NCBI GenBank assembly: GCA_037953625.1
Contig: CM075650.1
Span: 120,325,706-120,389,705, forward strand
DNA length: 64,000 nt
Source: Crotalaria pallida
Taxonomy: Eukaryota; Streptophyta; Magnoliopsida; Fabales; Fabaceae
Direction: 5' to 3'
In this document: in pieces, positions 11,311-21,181 of the stretch
Numbering within the stretch: the stretch's first letter is position 1
Layout: each line of letters opens with the position of its first letter
Program-made: the position numbers and the translations under genes
The notes under the pieces: generated by a model
Told to the model about the DNA's origin: nothing
Databases searched by the model: none
Seen by the model: only the letters and a program-made list of their open reading frames with translations

Positions 11311-13290
11311 AATTTCACCACGGCCATTTGACGGATTACAAATCAGATTGGAAGGCTGTGCTGAATAGGTTCATTTCCAGGAACCTTGCTTCTGGGAGTC
11401 GGTTTCACCATGTCGGTTTCACCCCTTGTTTCTTGGCCAGCCTAAACTTTGTCCACTGGTGGGAATCCTACTTCAACACCTACCACGTGGATTATGCAAC
11501 CATTGTGGATAGAATGAGCGCAAGGACTCCGTCGGACTTGGCAGCCGACAAAACAGGTATATAACCACTTATCTTCTTTTACTCAGCTTTACATTTCTCT
11601 TCATGCCTATTAACCTATCACCTTTTCTGTAGTGATTAAGCCCCACATCATCGACTACGTCGCTTTTATTAAGGCAAATGCCTCTAAAAAGAAAGGTGGT
11701 GGGTCTTCTTCCAAACCTTCGTCGCCGAAAAGATCTAAGAAACGGCGTCAATCCACAGCTGTTGATGCTTTTGTAGAGGCTAAGAAACAAAATAAAGGGA
11801 AGTCGGATGAGCCGTCAGCCAAACACCAGGTTGATCCTGAAAGGACTGACAACTCTCTACTTTGACCTGTTTCCAATAAAATCCAAGTCTCTACTACCAC
11901 ATCGGCTCCATCCATCTGTCACACCACTTCAACTCCCACTGCCCATGTTCGGCGAGATTCTCATTCAAGGCCTAAGGGGATCGTGATAAGGGGACCGTCA
12001 CCTTGTGTCATTGTTCAAGAAAAAACCTACGATGACGTTCCTACAATTGTCGGGGATCCTTTTGATGACCGTCATGCGGGTGAATTCCTTCCCACTCCAG
12101 AACGCAATCCATTTGATGAGGAAGATGAGGAAGAGGAAGAGGATGCAAGTTCCCAATTGCAAAGACGTACTGCACGTCGCAATGTGATCATAGATGACTT
12201 CATTTCTGATGTCGAAGCTAAGCCATCTCATGCAATGGTTTCTTCAGAACCTATGGCCACCAGACTCAAAACCATCGAAGAGTTGATGCAAAGATGTATT
12301 GGCGATACTTCTTCAACGGCTTTGGATGAAGCCATTGCTCAGAATTCTAAACAAGAGCCAGCTGAAACCATGCATCACGAACCTCTTGATACTCAAGTCG
12401 TGGATTCTCCTGTTGCTTTCGTGGGACCTGATACCACTACTGCATGCACCCCTTCATTTGAGGTAAGTTGGAATTTACTTTTTCGCCCTTTGTGCAGCAT
12501 TTAAGTGGCCTAACCTAATTTCTGTTTTATTGTTCCTCAGATTCCCAGCAACTCTCACCAACTTGAAGGCTTTGACGGGAGTTTACAACTTTCTTCTGCA
12601 TCTGCTTACATTGCTGATATTCCTCCCATCGTGGTACCTTCCTCTTGTAATCCTTCTTCTAGCACCATGGTTCCTCTGAATTTGACCCAGATGTCCAACC
12701 CAAGTGCTTTTTTGAATCTCAGGGAACTTATGGCCAAGACGCGTTCCATTGACGAAGCCATGGACTCTCCTTCAAGGGACACCGAATCTGCCTTGGATCA
12801 ATCCTTGTCCACCTTGAAGAACATCTGTTGTCGTCCTTTCGACCAATTGTTGGATGATTCTTCAACGGCAGAACTCTTGTCCTCCACCGTTAATTCTCTT
12901 TTGCAGCAACCTGTCCCTGTGGACATTGAGCTTAAACTGACCAATTTGCAGCAATTTGTCAATAATTGGACTGCTGAAAGTCCCAAAATTTTGCAAGACA
13001 TCAAGGTTTATGAAGATGTCAAGACAAATCAGCATGAATTGGAAGCAGAATTTGCAGATTTGGAGCGAGAAAATGCTGCTTGGTCTTCTAAGGTCGACCA
13101 AAAGCTGCAGCAAGTGAAGGAAAATGAAACCAAGATTAAAGATCTGAGGAATGAGTTGGCTCGATTGGAACAAGGGCAGACAAAATTGGGTCAATCAATT
13201 GATGCGGCCAAGACTGCCCGACAGGAGTTGATCGACAAAGCCTCTGCCTTAGTTGCTCCCTATCAAGAAGTTGCAGAAAAACTCTGCTAA
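11296..13290 (+). pseudogene. Spliced extra ORF antisense to Tat pol
   Basis: This ORF is on the strand opposite to the Tat gag-pol and converges with the pol end, about 160 bp apart. Two introns are readable: 11557-11632 (donor GGTATATA, acceptor CTGTAG) and 12463-12540 (donor GGTAAGTT, acceptor CCTCAG). The reading frame continues across both. The N-terminal part (11300-11556) is rich in W, F and H and resembles the end of plant mobile-domain-type proteins; then come a basic KKKGGGSSSK segment, an acidic run (12118-12145) and a long Q/E/K-rich coiled coil (12900-13280). A TGA at 11863 interrupts the frame, and the N-terminus is lost at the junction. The function of such extra ORFs is unknown. 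Confidence 0.75.
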
Positions 13291-13448
13291 TCTGCAAGGT
13301 TACAAGGCCGGACTTCGATGGAGGGATGCATTCGCCAGATAATGGCGTTCTTTTGGAAATTTATTTGGATGAACTTTTCCCTTTTCCTTTTGTATTATTT
13401 TTCCCTTGTGCACTTTGACTTTTATTGTATGGAATGTAACTTCGACTT

Positions 13449-16400
13449 TTATTGCATGTTTACTTCTGTCATTGTCGGCTTGTACTTTTTCAAATACTTG
13501 CCATTGATTGCTTTAATCTTTTTCCCCGAATCGACTTCAACCAACTCGTACGCGTTGCCTGAAAAGGCCTTTAATACTTGAAATGGTCCTTCCCACTTAG
13601 GCAACCATTTACCATATTCGTTAGAACGTTTGTCGATTGGCAAGATTACTTTCCATACTAGTTCACCAAGTAAAAATGACTTGAACTTAACTTTGGCATC
13701 ATAATATTTTGCAATATTTTCTTTTTATCGCACAATAATTTCTAACGCCAAAATTCTTTCGTCATGCACCTCGTCCAACTCGTCAAACATGGCATTCCAA
13801 TAATCATTCACAGGCATTTCATTTGGCCTCTGAAATCGTACTAACTCCAAATTCACTTCGACTGGAAACATGGCCTCATAGCCATATGTCGTCAACATGT
13901 AAGGTGTCGTACCTGTGGCCTCATTTGGGGAGTTTCGAATGGCCCACAACACTGGTGTCAATGCCTCATGCCAATTCCGTGGTTTTCCTTTGATTTGCTT
14001 TTTGATGATATTAATAATCCACTTGTTGGCTGCTTCGGCCTGACCATTTGATTGAGCATAATAGGGTGTCGAAGTTAACAACTTAATTCTTCTTTATGCG
14101 AGATATCCTTTTATCTTACTTCCCAGGAAAATAGAAGCTTGGTCAGAAGTTATTGTCTAAGGAATTCCAAATCGACACACTATACGGTCTTCGATGAAAT
14201 CAATAACTTGCTCTTGCTCAACCTTCACCAAAGGTATAGCCTCTACCCATTTGGTAAAGTAATCCACGCCCACCAGAATCCTTGTATGCCCTTTTGAAGA
14301 ATTGGGGACAATCTCGCTAATAACGTCGAGTGCCCATCCTCTATAAGGCTAAGGTTTAATAATCGAATGTAACTCGCTTGACGGGACGTTTTGGATATAG
14401 CCATGTTTTTGGCATTCTTCACATGATTTTGCAAAATTCATACAATCCGACACTAGAGTAGGCCTGAAAACCCTTTGCCTCCAAAGTAACCATTTCATCT
14501 TTTCCGCAGCTTGATGTGCTCCACATATCCCTTCGTGTACTTCCGCCAAAGCCACAAAAGCATCTTCTTTATCAAGGCATACTTCAAGGTTTTCGTCGAC
14601 TGATTTGTGATACAAATCTCCTCCCAACATAGTAAACTTGATAGCTTTTAACTTCAAACTTCGTTCGACATCGGGGGACGAATTCGTCAAATAGTCATCT
14701 ATGGGCTTTCTCCAATCATCGGTTGATGCCAATGCATTCACCATGACTTCACTTTCATGAGGAGGATAAAGCAATTCTTTGATCCGAATCAATTTGTCCA
14801 ATACTTTTCTCGACACGCGGTACTTGGATGCGACTTGGGCCAAGTGATTGGCCTTTTGATTGTGATGTCGATATATATGTTCGACAGACACATCATCGAA
14901 TTGACACATCATCTTATGTGCCATGGTACAATATTTTGCCAATCTCGGGCTCAAACATTTGTACTCATTGACCAATTGTTTAATAACTAGCTGAGAATCT
15001 CCTTTGATAGCCACGTTTTTGGCCTTAAGGAAGATTAGAATTTCAAGGCCAACTACGATGGCCTCGTATTCTGCTTCGTTATTAAAACATAAGTATTTAA
15101 GACTGAACATGAATTCAGTACGAATCCCGTTAGGGGACACAAACAAAATTCCAACTCTTGCCCCTTTTTTGTGTGATGACCCGTCAAAATACATGGTCCA
15201 AGGTCTTAGTCCGACGTAATCGACAGATAAAGCCATGTCTAAACATGGATGATCCGCTAGAAAGTCGGCCACTGCTTGGCCTTTGATGGCTTTTAATGGG
15301 ACGTACTGGAGTGAAAACTCTGTCAACGCTAGAGTCCATTTGCCAATCCTGCCATGGATAATTGGCTTGGATAGCATATATTTGATCACATCAGACTTCG
15401 ACAAAATCAAAACATGAAAACTTTTCATATAATGCTTAAGTTTTGTACAAGAAAAATAGAGTGCTAAGCACAATTTCTCTATAGCACTATACCATGTTTT
15501 GGCATCATTCAACACTCTACTTAAATAAAATACAGTTTTTTCTACACCATTTTCATTTTCTTGAGCTAACATACTTCCTATAGTGTAATCTGAAGCTGAT
15601 ATGTACAATTTCAATGGGAACCCAAGTCGAGGCGGCATCATGACTGGTGGTGTCGTCAAGTACCGCTTCAAATCGTCAAACGCTGCTTGTTGGTCTGGCC
15701 CCCAATTAAATTATTCTCCTTGTTTTAGCCTTACAAGAGGCGAAAAGGCTCTAGTCCTTCCTGATATATTTGATATGAAGCTCCTCAAATAATTCACTTT
15801 GCCAAGAAATGACTGTACCTCTTTCTTGTTAGCCGGAGGTGATGCTTCTAAGATTGCTTTGGCTTTGTTCTTGTTGACTTCAATGCCATTTCTATGGAGA
15901 AGAAACCCCAAAAATTGACCAGCTGCGACTCCAAAAGTGCACTTGATGGGATTCATCTTCAACTTATGCTTTCTCATCCTGTCGAATGCCTTTTTCAGGC
16001 TTTCCAAGTGCTCTTCTTGAGTCTTCGACTTGATCACCACGTCATCGATGTATACTTCCAAGAAATCATATCATGAAAAATCAGATTCATTGCTCTTTGG
16101 TAGTGGCTCCTGCATTCTTGAGTCCAAATGGCATCATCACCCATTCAAAGGTTCCATTAGCACCAGGGCATCTAAACGCGGTCTTCGACACGTCGCCTTC
16201 AGCGATGAAGATCTGATTATATCCTGAAAAAGCATCTAACAAACTCATTACCTCATGGCAAGACACTGAGTCTACCAACATTTCTGCTATCAGCATAGGA
16301 TATTCGTCTTTTGGTGTGGCAGAATTTAAATCCCTGAAATCGACACAGAGTCGCATCTTTCCATTCTTCTTCATGACTGGGACTATATTTGCCATCCATT

Positions 16401-17188
16401 CAACATACCTTGTCGTTCTTATAAACTTTGCTTTCAACAGTCTTTCGATTTGTTCCTTAATCTTGAGAACCACCTCAGGTGCAAAGCGTCGAACAACTTG
16501 CTTAATTGGCTTGTTATCAGGCCGTAAGGTCAGCCTATGCTCAACCAATTCTCTTTCGAGCCCCGACATGTCCTCATATTCCCATGCAAAGCAATCTTTG
16601 TTTTCTCTGATGAGGTTGATGAGCTCTCTGAATTCCTCTTTTAACAACGAACTCACGTAAATGGGTTTCGGCTTTTCAACCGTTCCCAAGTTTACCTCGT
16701 CCCTAGGATCTTCACTGATGAACTTTGGTTCTTCTTCTGTCCATCCTCTTTCCAATCCCAAAGGACTGTTGTCAACGATACAATCCTGGAATGCACCTGA
16801 TTGAATGGTGCATCGCATTCTATCGGCCACGTAAGCCGACAGTCTTTCTAGTTGTTTATCAACCATTATTACTGGTTGAGGGCCGCTGATCAACGGCCTC
16901 GTCAACCTCCACCAACGAAATCCCATAGTTTTCCATCAAGCACTTATCCACTATGGGCTTCTGAAATTGATCAGCATCAAGTCGAATTGGCTTGATACTT
17001 GGGTTGTAGACTTTGAAGTCCACATGCATTTGCTCCATATAGCAAGGACTATCGTCCGCTGCTATAACTTCAACTTTGTTCTCCTGATTCCACAAAGTCA
17101 GTTTCTGATGGGCCATAGAAGGAACGGCCCCCACCGCATGAATCCAATCTCTTCCAAGCAAGAGATTGTAACTAGCTTTGGTAAGGAC
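13449..17188 (-). pseudogene. Tat pol: protease end, RT, dual RNase H, integrase
   Basis: From right to left: the end of aspartic protease (LLGRDWIHAVGAVPS), reverse transcriptase (LCVDFRDLN, and YIDD at about 16050), a gypsy RNase H (about 15620-15300), a second archaeal-type RNase H (DGSSHKKGARVGILF at about 15190, NNEAEYEAI), the integrase zinc finger (HEGICGAH, CEECQKHG), core fragments and C-terminus (KWEGPF at about 13600). Frames break near 16900, 16070, 15700, 14350-14240 and 13700. The 5' part of the gene continues beyond the nested Sirevirus at 27689; the reading frame runs up to the target duplication on both sides. Confidence 0.88.
17184..17188. repeat. Target duplication AGGAC, left copy
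   Basis: AGGAC directly precedes the Sirevirus end at 17189 and is repeated at 27689-27693 directly after its other end. A 5 bp duplication is typical of LTR retrotransposon integration. Confidence 0.95.
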
Positions 17189-17323
17189 TGTTGGAAACCA
17201 ACAAGCGGCTCAATATAGTCTAGAGGGGGGTGAATAGAATATTGAAGCCTTATTACAGATTTTTCGTCCACCTAAGAGAATGGTTTTATGAAAATAAATT
17301 TTATTAAGAATTCAGTTCAGATT

Positions 17324-17507
17324 ACTCGAGTAACTCAAGCCTTCACTCGAGTAATACGCAACCAAAAATAATTTCACTCGAGTATTCAGCAAATCACTCG
17401 AGTATTACGAAAGCAGATTTTAAATCACTCGAGTAACAGAAAACCTACTCGAGTAATGTTTATAAACTGAAAGCAGATTACTCGAGTGACAAGAACTTTA
17501 CTCGAGT
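17324..17507. repeat. ACTCGAGT palindrome array, cluster 1
   Basis: Eight perfect ACTCGAGT palindromes start at 17324, 17345, 17376, 17396, 17427, 17447, 17480 and 17500. Distances alternate 21, 31, 20, 31, 20, 33, 20, giving pairs about 20 bp apart in a unit of about 51-53 bp. The sequence between sites is not conserved as strongly. The same cluster is in the other LTR at 26296-26479. Confidence 0.95.
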
Positions 17508-18300
17508 AAACTGGGTAAAATTCAATTTAAACTTTGTTTTCAATGGAGTTCTTCAAGAATAACAATGCTATGATGATTCAACAAATTATGAATGATTAAT
17601 ATGAACAATTTCAAGTAATATTAACATGCAATTTTAGATCAATTTAGTAGAATTAAGAAAACCCCAATTCTAACCTAAAAATGCAAATGTTAATGAATTA
17701 ATGAAATACAAGGAATGAAAATAAAAGAGACACAAGGATTTATCCTGGTTCACTTTCACCCACTTGAAAGCTACTCCAGTCCCCTCTTAAATCAAGAGAG
17801 ATTCTTCACTAGAAATCTTCAAATGTAGATTTTACAATGTTTTAAGATGCAACTAGATTCTTAGTTCTCCTATCTTAAAACCCAACTCAAAGTGTGTACC
17901 AAACACTTTGATCTAATCTACCCCTTTTGAGTATTCTAGATTTCCTTGCTAATTGATTGAAGATGCTTCCAACCAATCCTCTTTTCTTGCTTTGATTTGA
18001 TCCTCAAAGTCTTCCTTGTGAGATTCTTCACTTGTGTTGAAACTTCAATGATGCAATCACAAATTGCAAATCTTCAACAACCACTAAGAACAAAAATATG
18101 ATCTCAAGAATATTTGAACAATGATAGAAAATAGAGTGAAGAATGAAAAGTTCTTTGTTGAATCTTGATAGCTCTTGAAAGATGTAAAATAGCTCTTGAA
18201 TTACTTTTCAAAGTGTATTAGAAAATTGTAAGAATGAAAGTCTATATCTTTGAAAGAGAAAATTAAGTCCTTTTAAAATTTTCCCAACACTGATTGAATT

Positions 18301-18433
18301 ACTCGAGTAAACCAAACAACGTCACTCGAGTGAAACATGTCAGATTAAGTTACTCGAGTGATGTATAAACCATTACTCGATTAACCTGTCAGAACATAAA
18401 TTACTCGAGTGAACCAATACTCATTACTCGAGT
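18301..18433. repeat. ACTCGAGT palindrome array, cluster 2
   Basis: Sites start at 18301, 18324, 18352, 18375 (decayed, ACTCGATT), 18403 and 18426. Distances are exactly 23, 28, 23, 28, 23, so the repeating unit is 51 bp, as in cluster 1. The matching cluster in the other LTR is 27273-27405. Confidence 0.95.
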
Positions 18434-18716
18434 AAACTGATCAGAATCTGAATAAAAACAAAGTTTTTCTAAAATGATTTTCACAAGCTATTTAATCAAG
18501 ATTTAAAGTATCTTCACTCTTAATCAGACATTATTTAAATATTCTTAAAATCACCTAAGCTACCCACACCAATGAGATGCATTGCATAAAATAAAGATTA
18601 CATTGAAATAGAATTAATAAAAATCCTAATTCTAATCTTCATGTGGTGTAGCTTGCTTGTTGCCAATGTTGTTGCTTGGAGAGAGATTGTTAGCATCAAA
18701 ACATGAGAATCCTACA

Positions 18717-18862
18717 AACTCCCCCTTTTTGATGATGACAAACCTCCTTTCAAATTAAGCACTAAGTTTTAACATACTCCCCCTAAATGTAAAACATCTA
18801 GGAAAAATATAATAAAACTTAACCTACAAGAACAACATCAACAAAATATTCTCCCCCTTTTG
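18717..18862 (-). promoter_or_regulatory. Multiple polypurine tracts of the Sirevirus
   Basis: On the minus strand AAAAAGGGGGAG (18730-18719) lies next to the 3' LTR. Two further GGGGGAG tracts lie upstream at about 18785-18777 and 18862-18851. Several polypurine tracts before the 3' LTR are a described feature of Sireviruses. The tract next to the LTR probably primes plus-strand DNA. Confidence 0.8.
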
Positions 18863-19237
18863 GCATCATTAAAAAGATAATATTTTTGAGAAAAGTCCGT
18901 TGCCAAAAGTTGAAGGTAAGTAGTTCACAATGGTATAGAAAAGATATAACAATAAAGACAATACCAAAATAAACCACAATAGTGCCTCAACGTATATAAA
19001 CAACGAATATAAACGAACAACGAATATAGCACCAGAAATCAGAGTATCAGAGCATCACACTATGCAGCAAATCATAGCAGATAACCAAAACGAAAACTAA
19101 ACAAACCAGACCATACAGAAGGTCCTAAAGTCATAGTAGCAACAGAGTCAGAAACATGAAACAGAAACATAAACAGAGAATATGCAAATGAAACATGCAA
19201 CAGAAATCAACAGCAAACATCATCAGCATCCACAGGT

Positions 19238-20434
19238 CTAGGAATCAGGTGGAGGAGGAGGAAAATGATGAGAAAATAATCCAGACATGTAATCCATCAA
19301 ACGATGCTCCATGGCAATATTCTTCACATCCTGTCTCATCTCCAACTGAGTGAATTGAGCATTGATGTGCTCAACTAATGACTCATGAGCAGCTTGTGCA
19401 TCAAATGGAGTACCAAGATTATCCAAATCGATATAGTCCTCAATACGATCGGTATCCATCGGATCAGTAGAAGTAGGAGGAACAGAAGAGGATGCACCAG
19501 CCCTATCACCAAGTAAATTCCTTTTCCTAGTACCTGAAACTCTTGCAGCCTTTGCAGCTTCAGCCATTTCCTTAATCTGTGATTTCCATAACCAAGTGCG
19601 ACTGTCCCTATGCCAAGCAATTTTCATATAACTAATGTGCGAATCATTAAGACACCAGTTATTTTTCTTTTCCTTTTCAGCTGGCTCATCATCAGGGATT
19701 GGAACACGATAATACCTCATGAGCTTGGTGACATGCATAGGATATGGCAAGAATTGGGTAGGAGGAGATTGAGCAGCAGCTTCCATACGAGCTAAAAACA
19801 TTTTATTCCAATTCATCTCATACCTCTTTTTAATCCCATGAAACAAAGTAAGATCATCATCTCCCAATTGAGCATAATTTTGATTGCATTTTGGAATTAA
19901 ACAATAAGAGATAATATACATGAGCACCCTATCCACAGCATGCAAAGGTGATACAGTTCTAGTAGTTCTATCACCCCAAGATTCACCAGTACGCAACAAA
20001 TCAGTATAAATCTTATTAGTATCCACATCCAAATCCAGACATTCAGTATCACCAATAAAAGTTCCCTTGTTTTCTAAACCAAACATCATAGTCAAATCCG
20101 CAGGCTTTATAACAAAATGATGTCCTCTAACCATTGTTTGATACTCACCATCTAGCTTAGTAAAATTTTGATAAAATTGTCTGACAAGCCTAGGGTAATA
20201 ATGAGTCTCAAATTCCAAAAACCTCTGCAAATTCTGAAATTCTAAATCCTCTACAAACGGAAATTGCTCCTTATGCAACCAAGCAAATTTAACATACCTT
20301 GTAAGACCAAAAGAGCGATTGATAAATGCCGGTTCCCGCAAATCTCGGTTGATTCCAGAAAACCAAGTATCATTACGACCTGCTCCTTGCTTTGCTTTCT
20401 TTTGAGGAGGTTGATAGTGAGAGGAAGAAGCCAT
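19238..20434 (-). CDS. Third ORF of Sirevirus, plant transposon-type protein
   Basis: A 398-residue intact ORF between pol and the 3' LTR, where some Sireviruses have an envelope-like gene. I see no signal peptide, transmembrane segment or envelope-like feature. Residues about 25-260 (LREPAFINRSFGLTRYVKF, YPRLVRQFYQNF, HHFVIKPADLTMMFGL) resemble the family called putative plant transposon protein, common as an extra ORF in plant retroelements. The N-terminus is basic (KKAKQGAGR); the C-terminus is acidic with a possible short coiled coil and a PPPPP tail. The ATG at 20434 gives the longest frame. Role unknown. The second Sirevirus in this window has no such ORF. Confidence 0.8.
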   Translation of the reverse strand: MASSSHYQPPQKKAKQGAGRNDTWFSGINRDLREPAFINRSFGLTRYVKFAWLHKEQFPFVEDLEFQNLQRFLEFETHYYPRLVRQFYQNFTKLDGEYQTMVRGHHFVIKPADLTMMFGLENKGTFIGDTECLDLDVDTNKIYTDLLRTGESWGDRTTRTVSPLHAVDRVLMYIISYCLIPKCNQNYAQLGDDDLTLFHGIKKRYEMNWNKMFLARMEAAAQSPPTQFLPYPMHVTKLMRYYRVPIPDDEPAEKEKKNNWCLNDSHISYMKIAWHRDSRTWLWKSQIKEMAEAAKAARVSGTRKRNLLGDRAGASSSVPPTSTDPMDTDRIEDYIDLDNLGTPFDAQAAHESLVEHINAQFTQLEMRQDVKNIAMEHRLMDYMSGLFSHHFPPPPPDS

Positions 20435-20717
20435 TAATTCAGAAAAAGCAAATTCGGTTTTGAGAGGTTAGGGTTTTGATTTGGGGTTTTCGGATTTTTG
20501 GATAAAATTGGTGAAATTGATGAATGAAAGGAGTAGAAATGATGATATAAAGATGAAATATGGAAGAAATTTGTATGATTTGTGAGGTTTGTGGCTGAAA
20601 GATGATGATTTGATGAAGATCCGTATGAGAGAGAAGAGAGAAAGACGAACAAGAGAGAGAAAAAATCGTGAAAATGATGCAGATTTTAACAGTTCAGCTT
20701 TTAAAATCACGTAAGTT

Positions 20718-20943
20718 ACTCGAGTAATGTTCATACGTTACTCGAGTGATTCGAGCAGTACTCGAGTGAAAGAGTATGTTACTCGAGTATGCCGAAAAAT
20801 AAAAAGATTTTACTCGAGTGATGGATGAACTTAATCGAGTGATACGCAAGTCATTTTAAAATTAATCGAGTGACAGACAGAATTACTCGAGTAATACGAA
20901 AGAGTTTTTAAAATTACTCGAGTGAAATTTCTGTTACTCGAGT
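20718..20943. repeat. ACTCGAGT palindrome array between pol and third ORF
   Basis: Ten sites start at 20718, 20740, 20760, 20781, 20812, 20833, 20864, 20885, 20916 and 20936, with distances 22, 20, 21, 31, 21, 31, 21, 31, 20. Two (20833 and 20864) have decayed to AATCGAGT, yet the spacing is kept. The array lies outside the LTR, between the third ORF start (20434) and the pol end (21182), so it could act on a separate transcript for the third ORF. Confidence 0.95.
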
Positions 20944-21181
20944 GAACTGTACAGAATTTCAAAAATTTCAATTTTTCATGCAAAATCATTTTTCATGCAC
21001 AAACACAGAGAAACACTTAGCATGTAGCAAGTAACACACATACAAATAAAGCAATTAGCATATTATAGAAAACATACACACATAACTGCATAAAAAAAAC
21101 ACTTTAATAAGATACAACAACTCAAAATACAAGTCACATTGAAATAGGCTTGAAGGTGAGTATAAAAAGCATCAAATACAA

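Larger units (their letters stand above)
17189..18716 (-). repeat. 3' LTR of young Sirevirus
   Basis: 1528 bp, TGTTGGAAACC at the low end and TCCTACA at the high end (plus-strand reading). Two palindrome clusters lie within it, at 17324-17507 and 18301-18433. In element orientation the second is about 280-415 bp from the LTR start and is followed by an AT-rich TATA-like stretch (about 18270). The first is close to the LTR end. Confidence 0.95.

Noticed and set aside
14757..15219. Plus-strand frames in the Tat pol region
   Set aside because: Shadows of the minus-strand RNase H coding sequence.
19238..20434. Envelope gene for the Sirevirus third ORF
   Set aside because: Position fits, but no signal peptide, transmembrane segment or fusion-like region is visible, and the sequence resembles plant transposon-type proteins.
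17324..20943. CRISPR-like array of ACTCGAGT repeats
   Set aside because: Repeats are 8 bp palindromes with short irregular spacers inside a plant retrotransposon; no CRISPR features.
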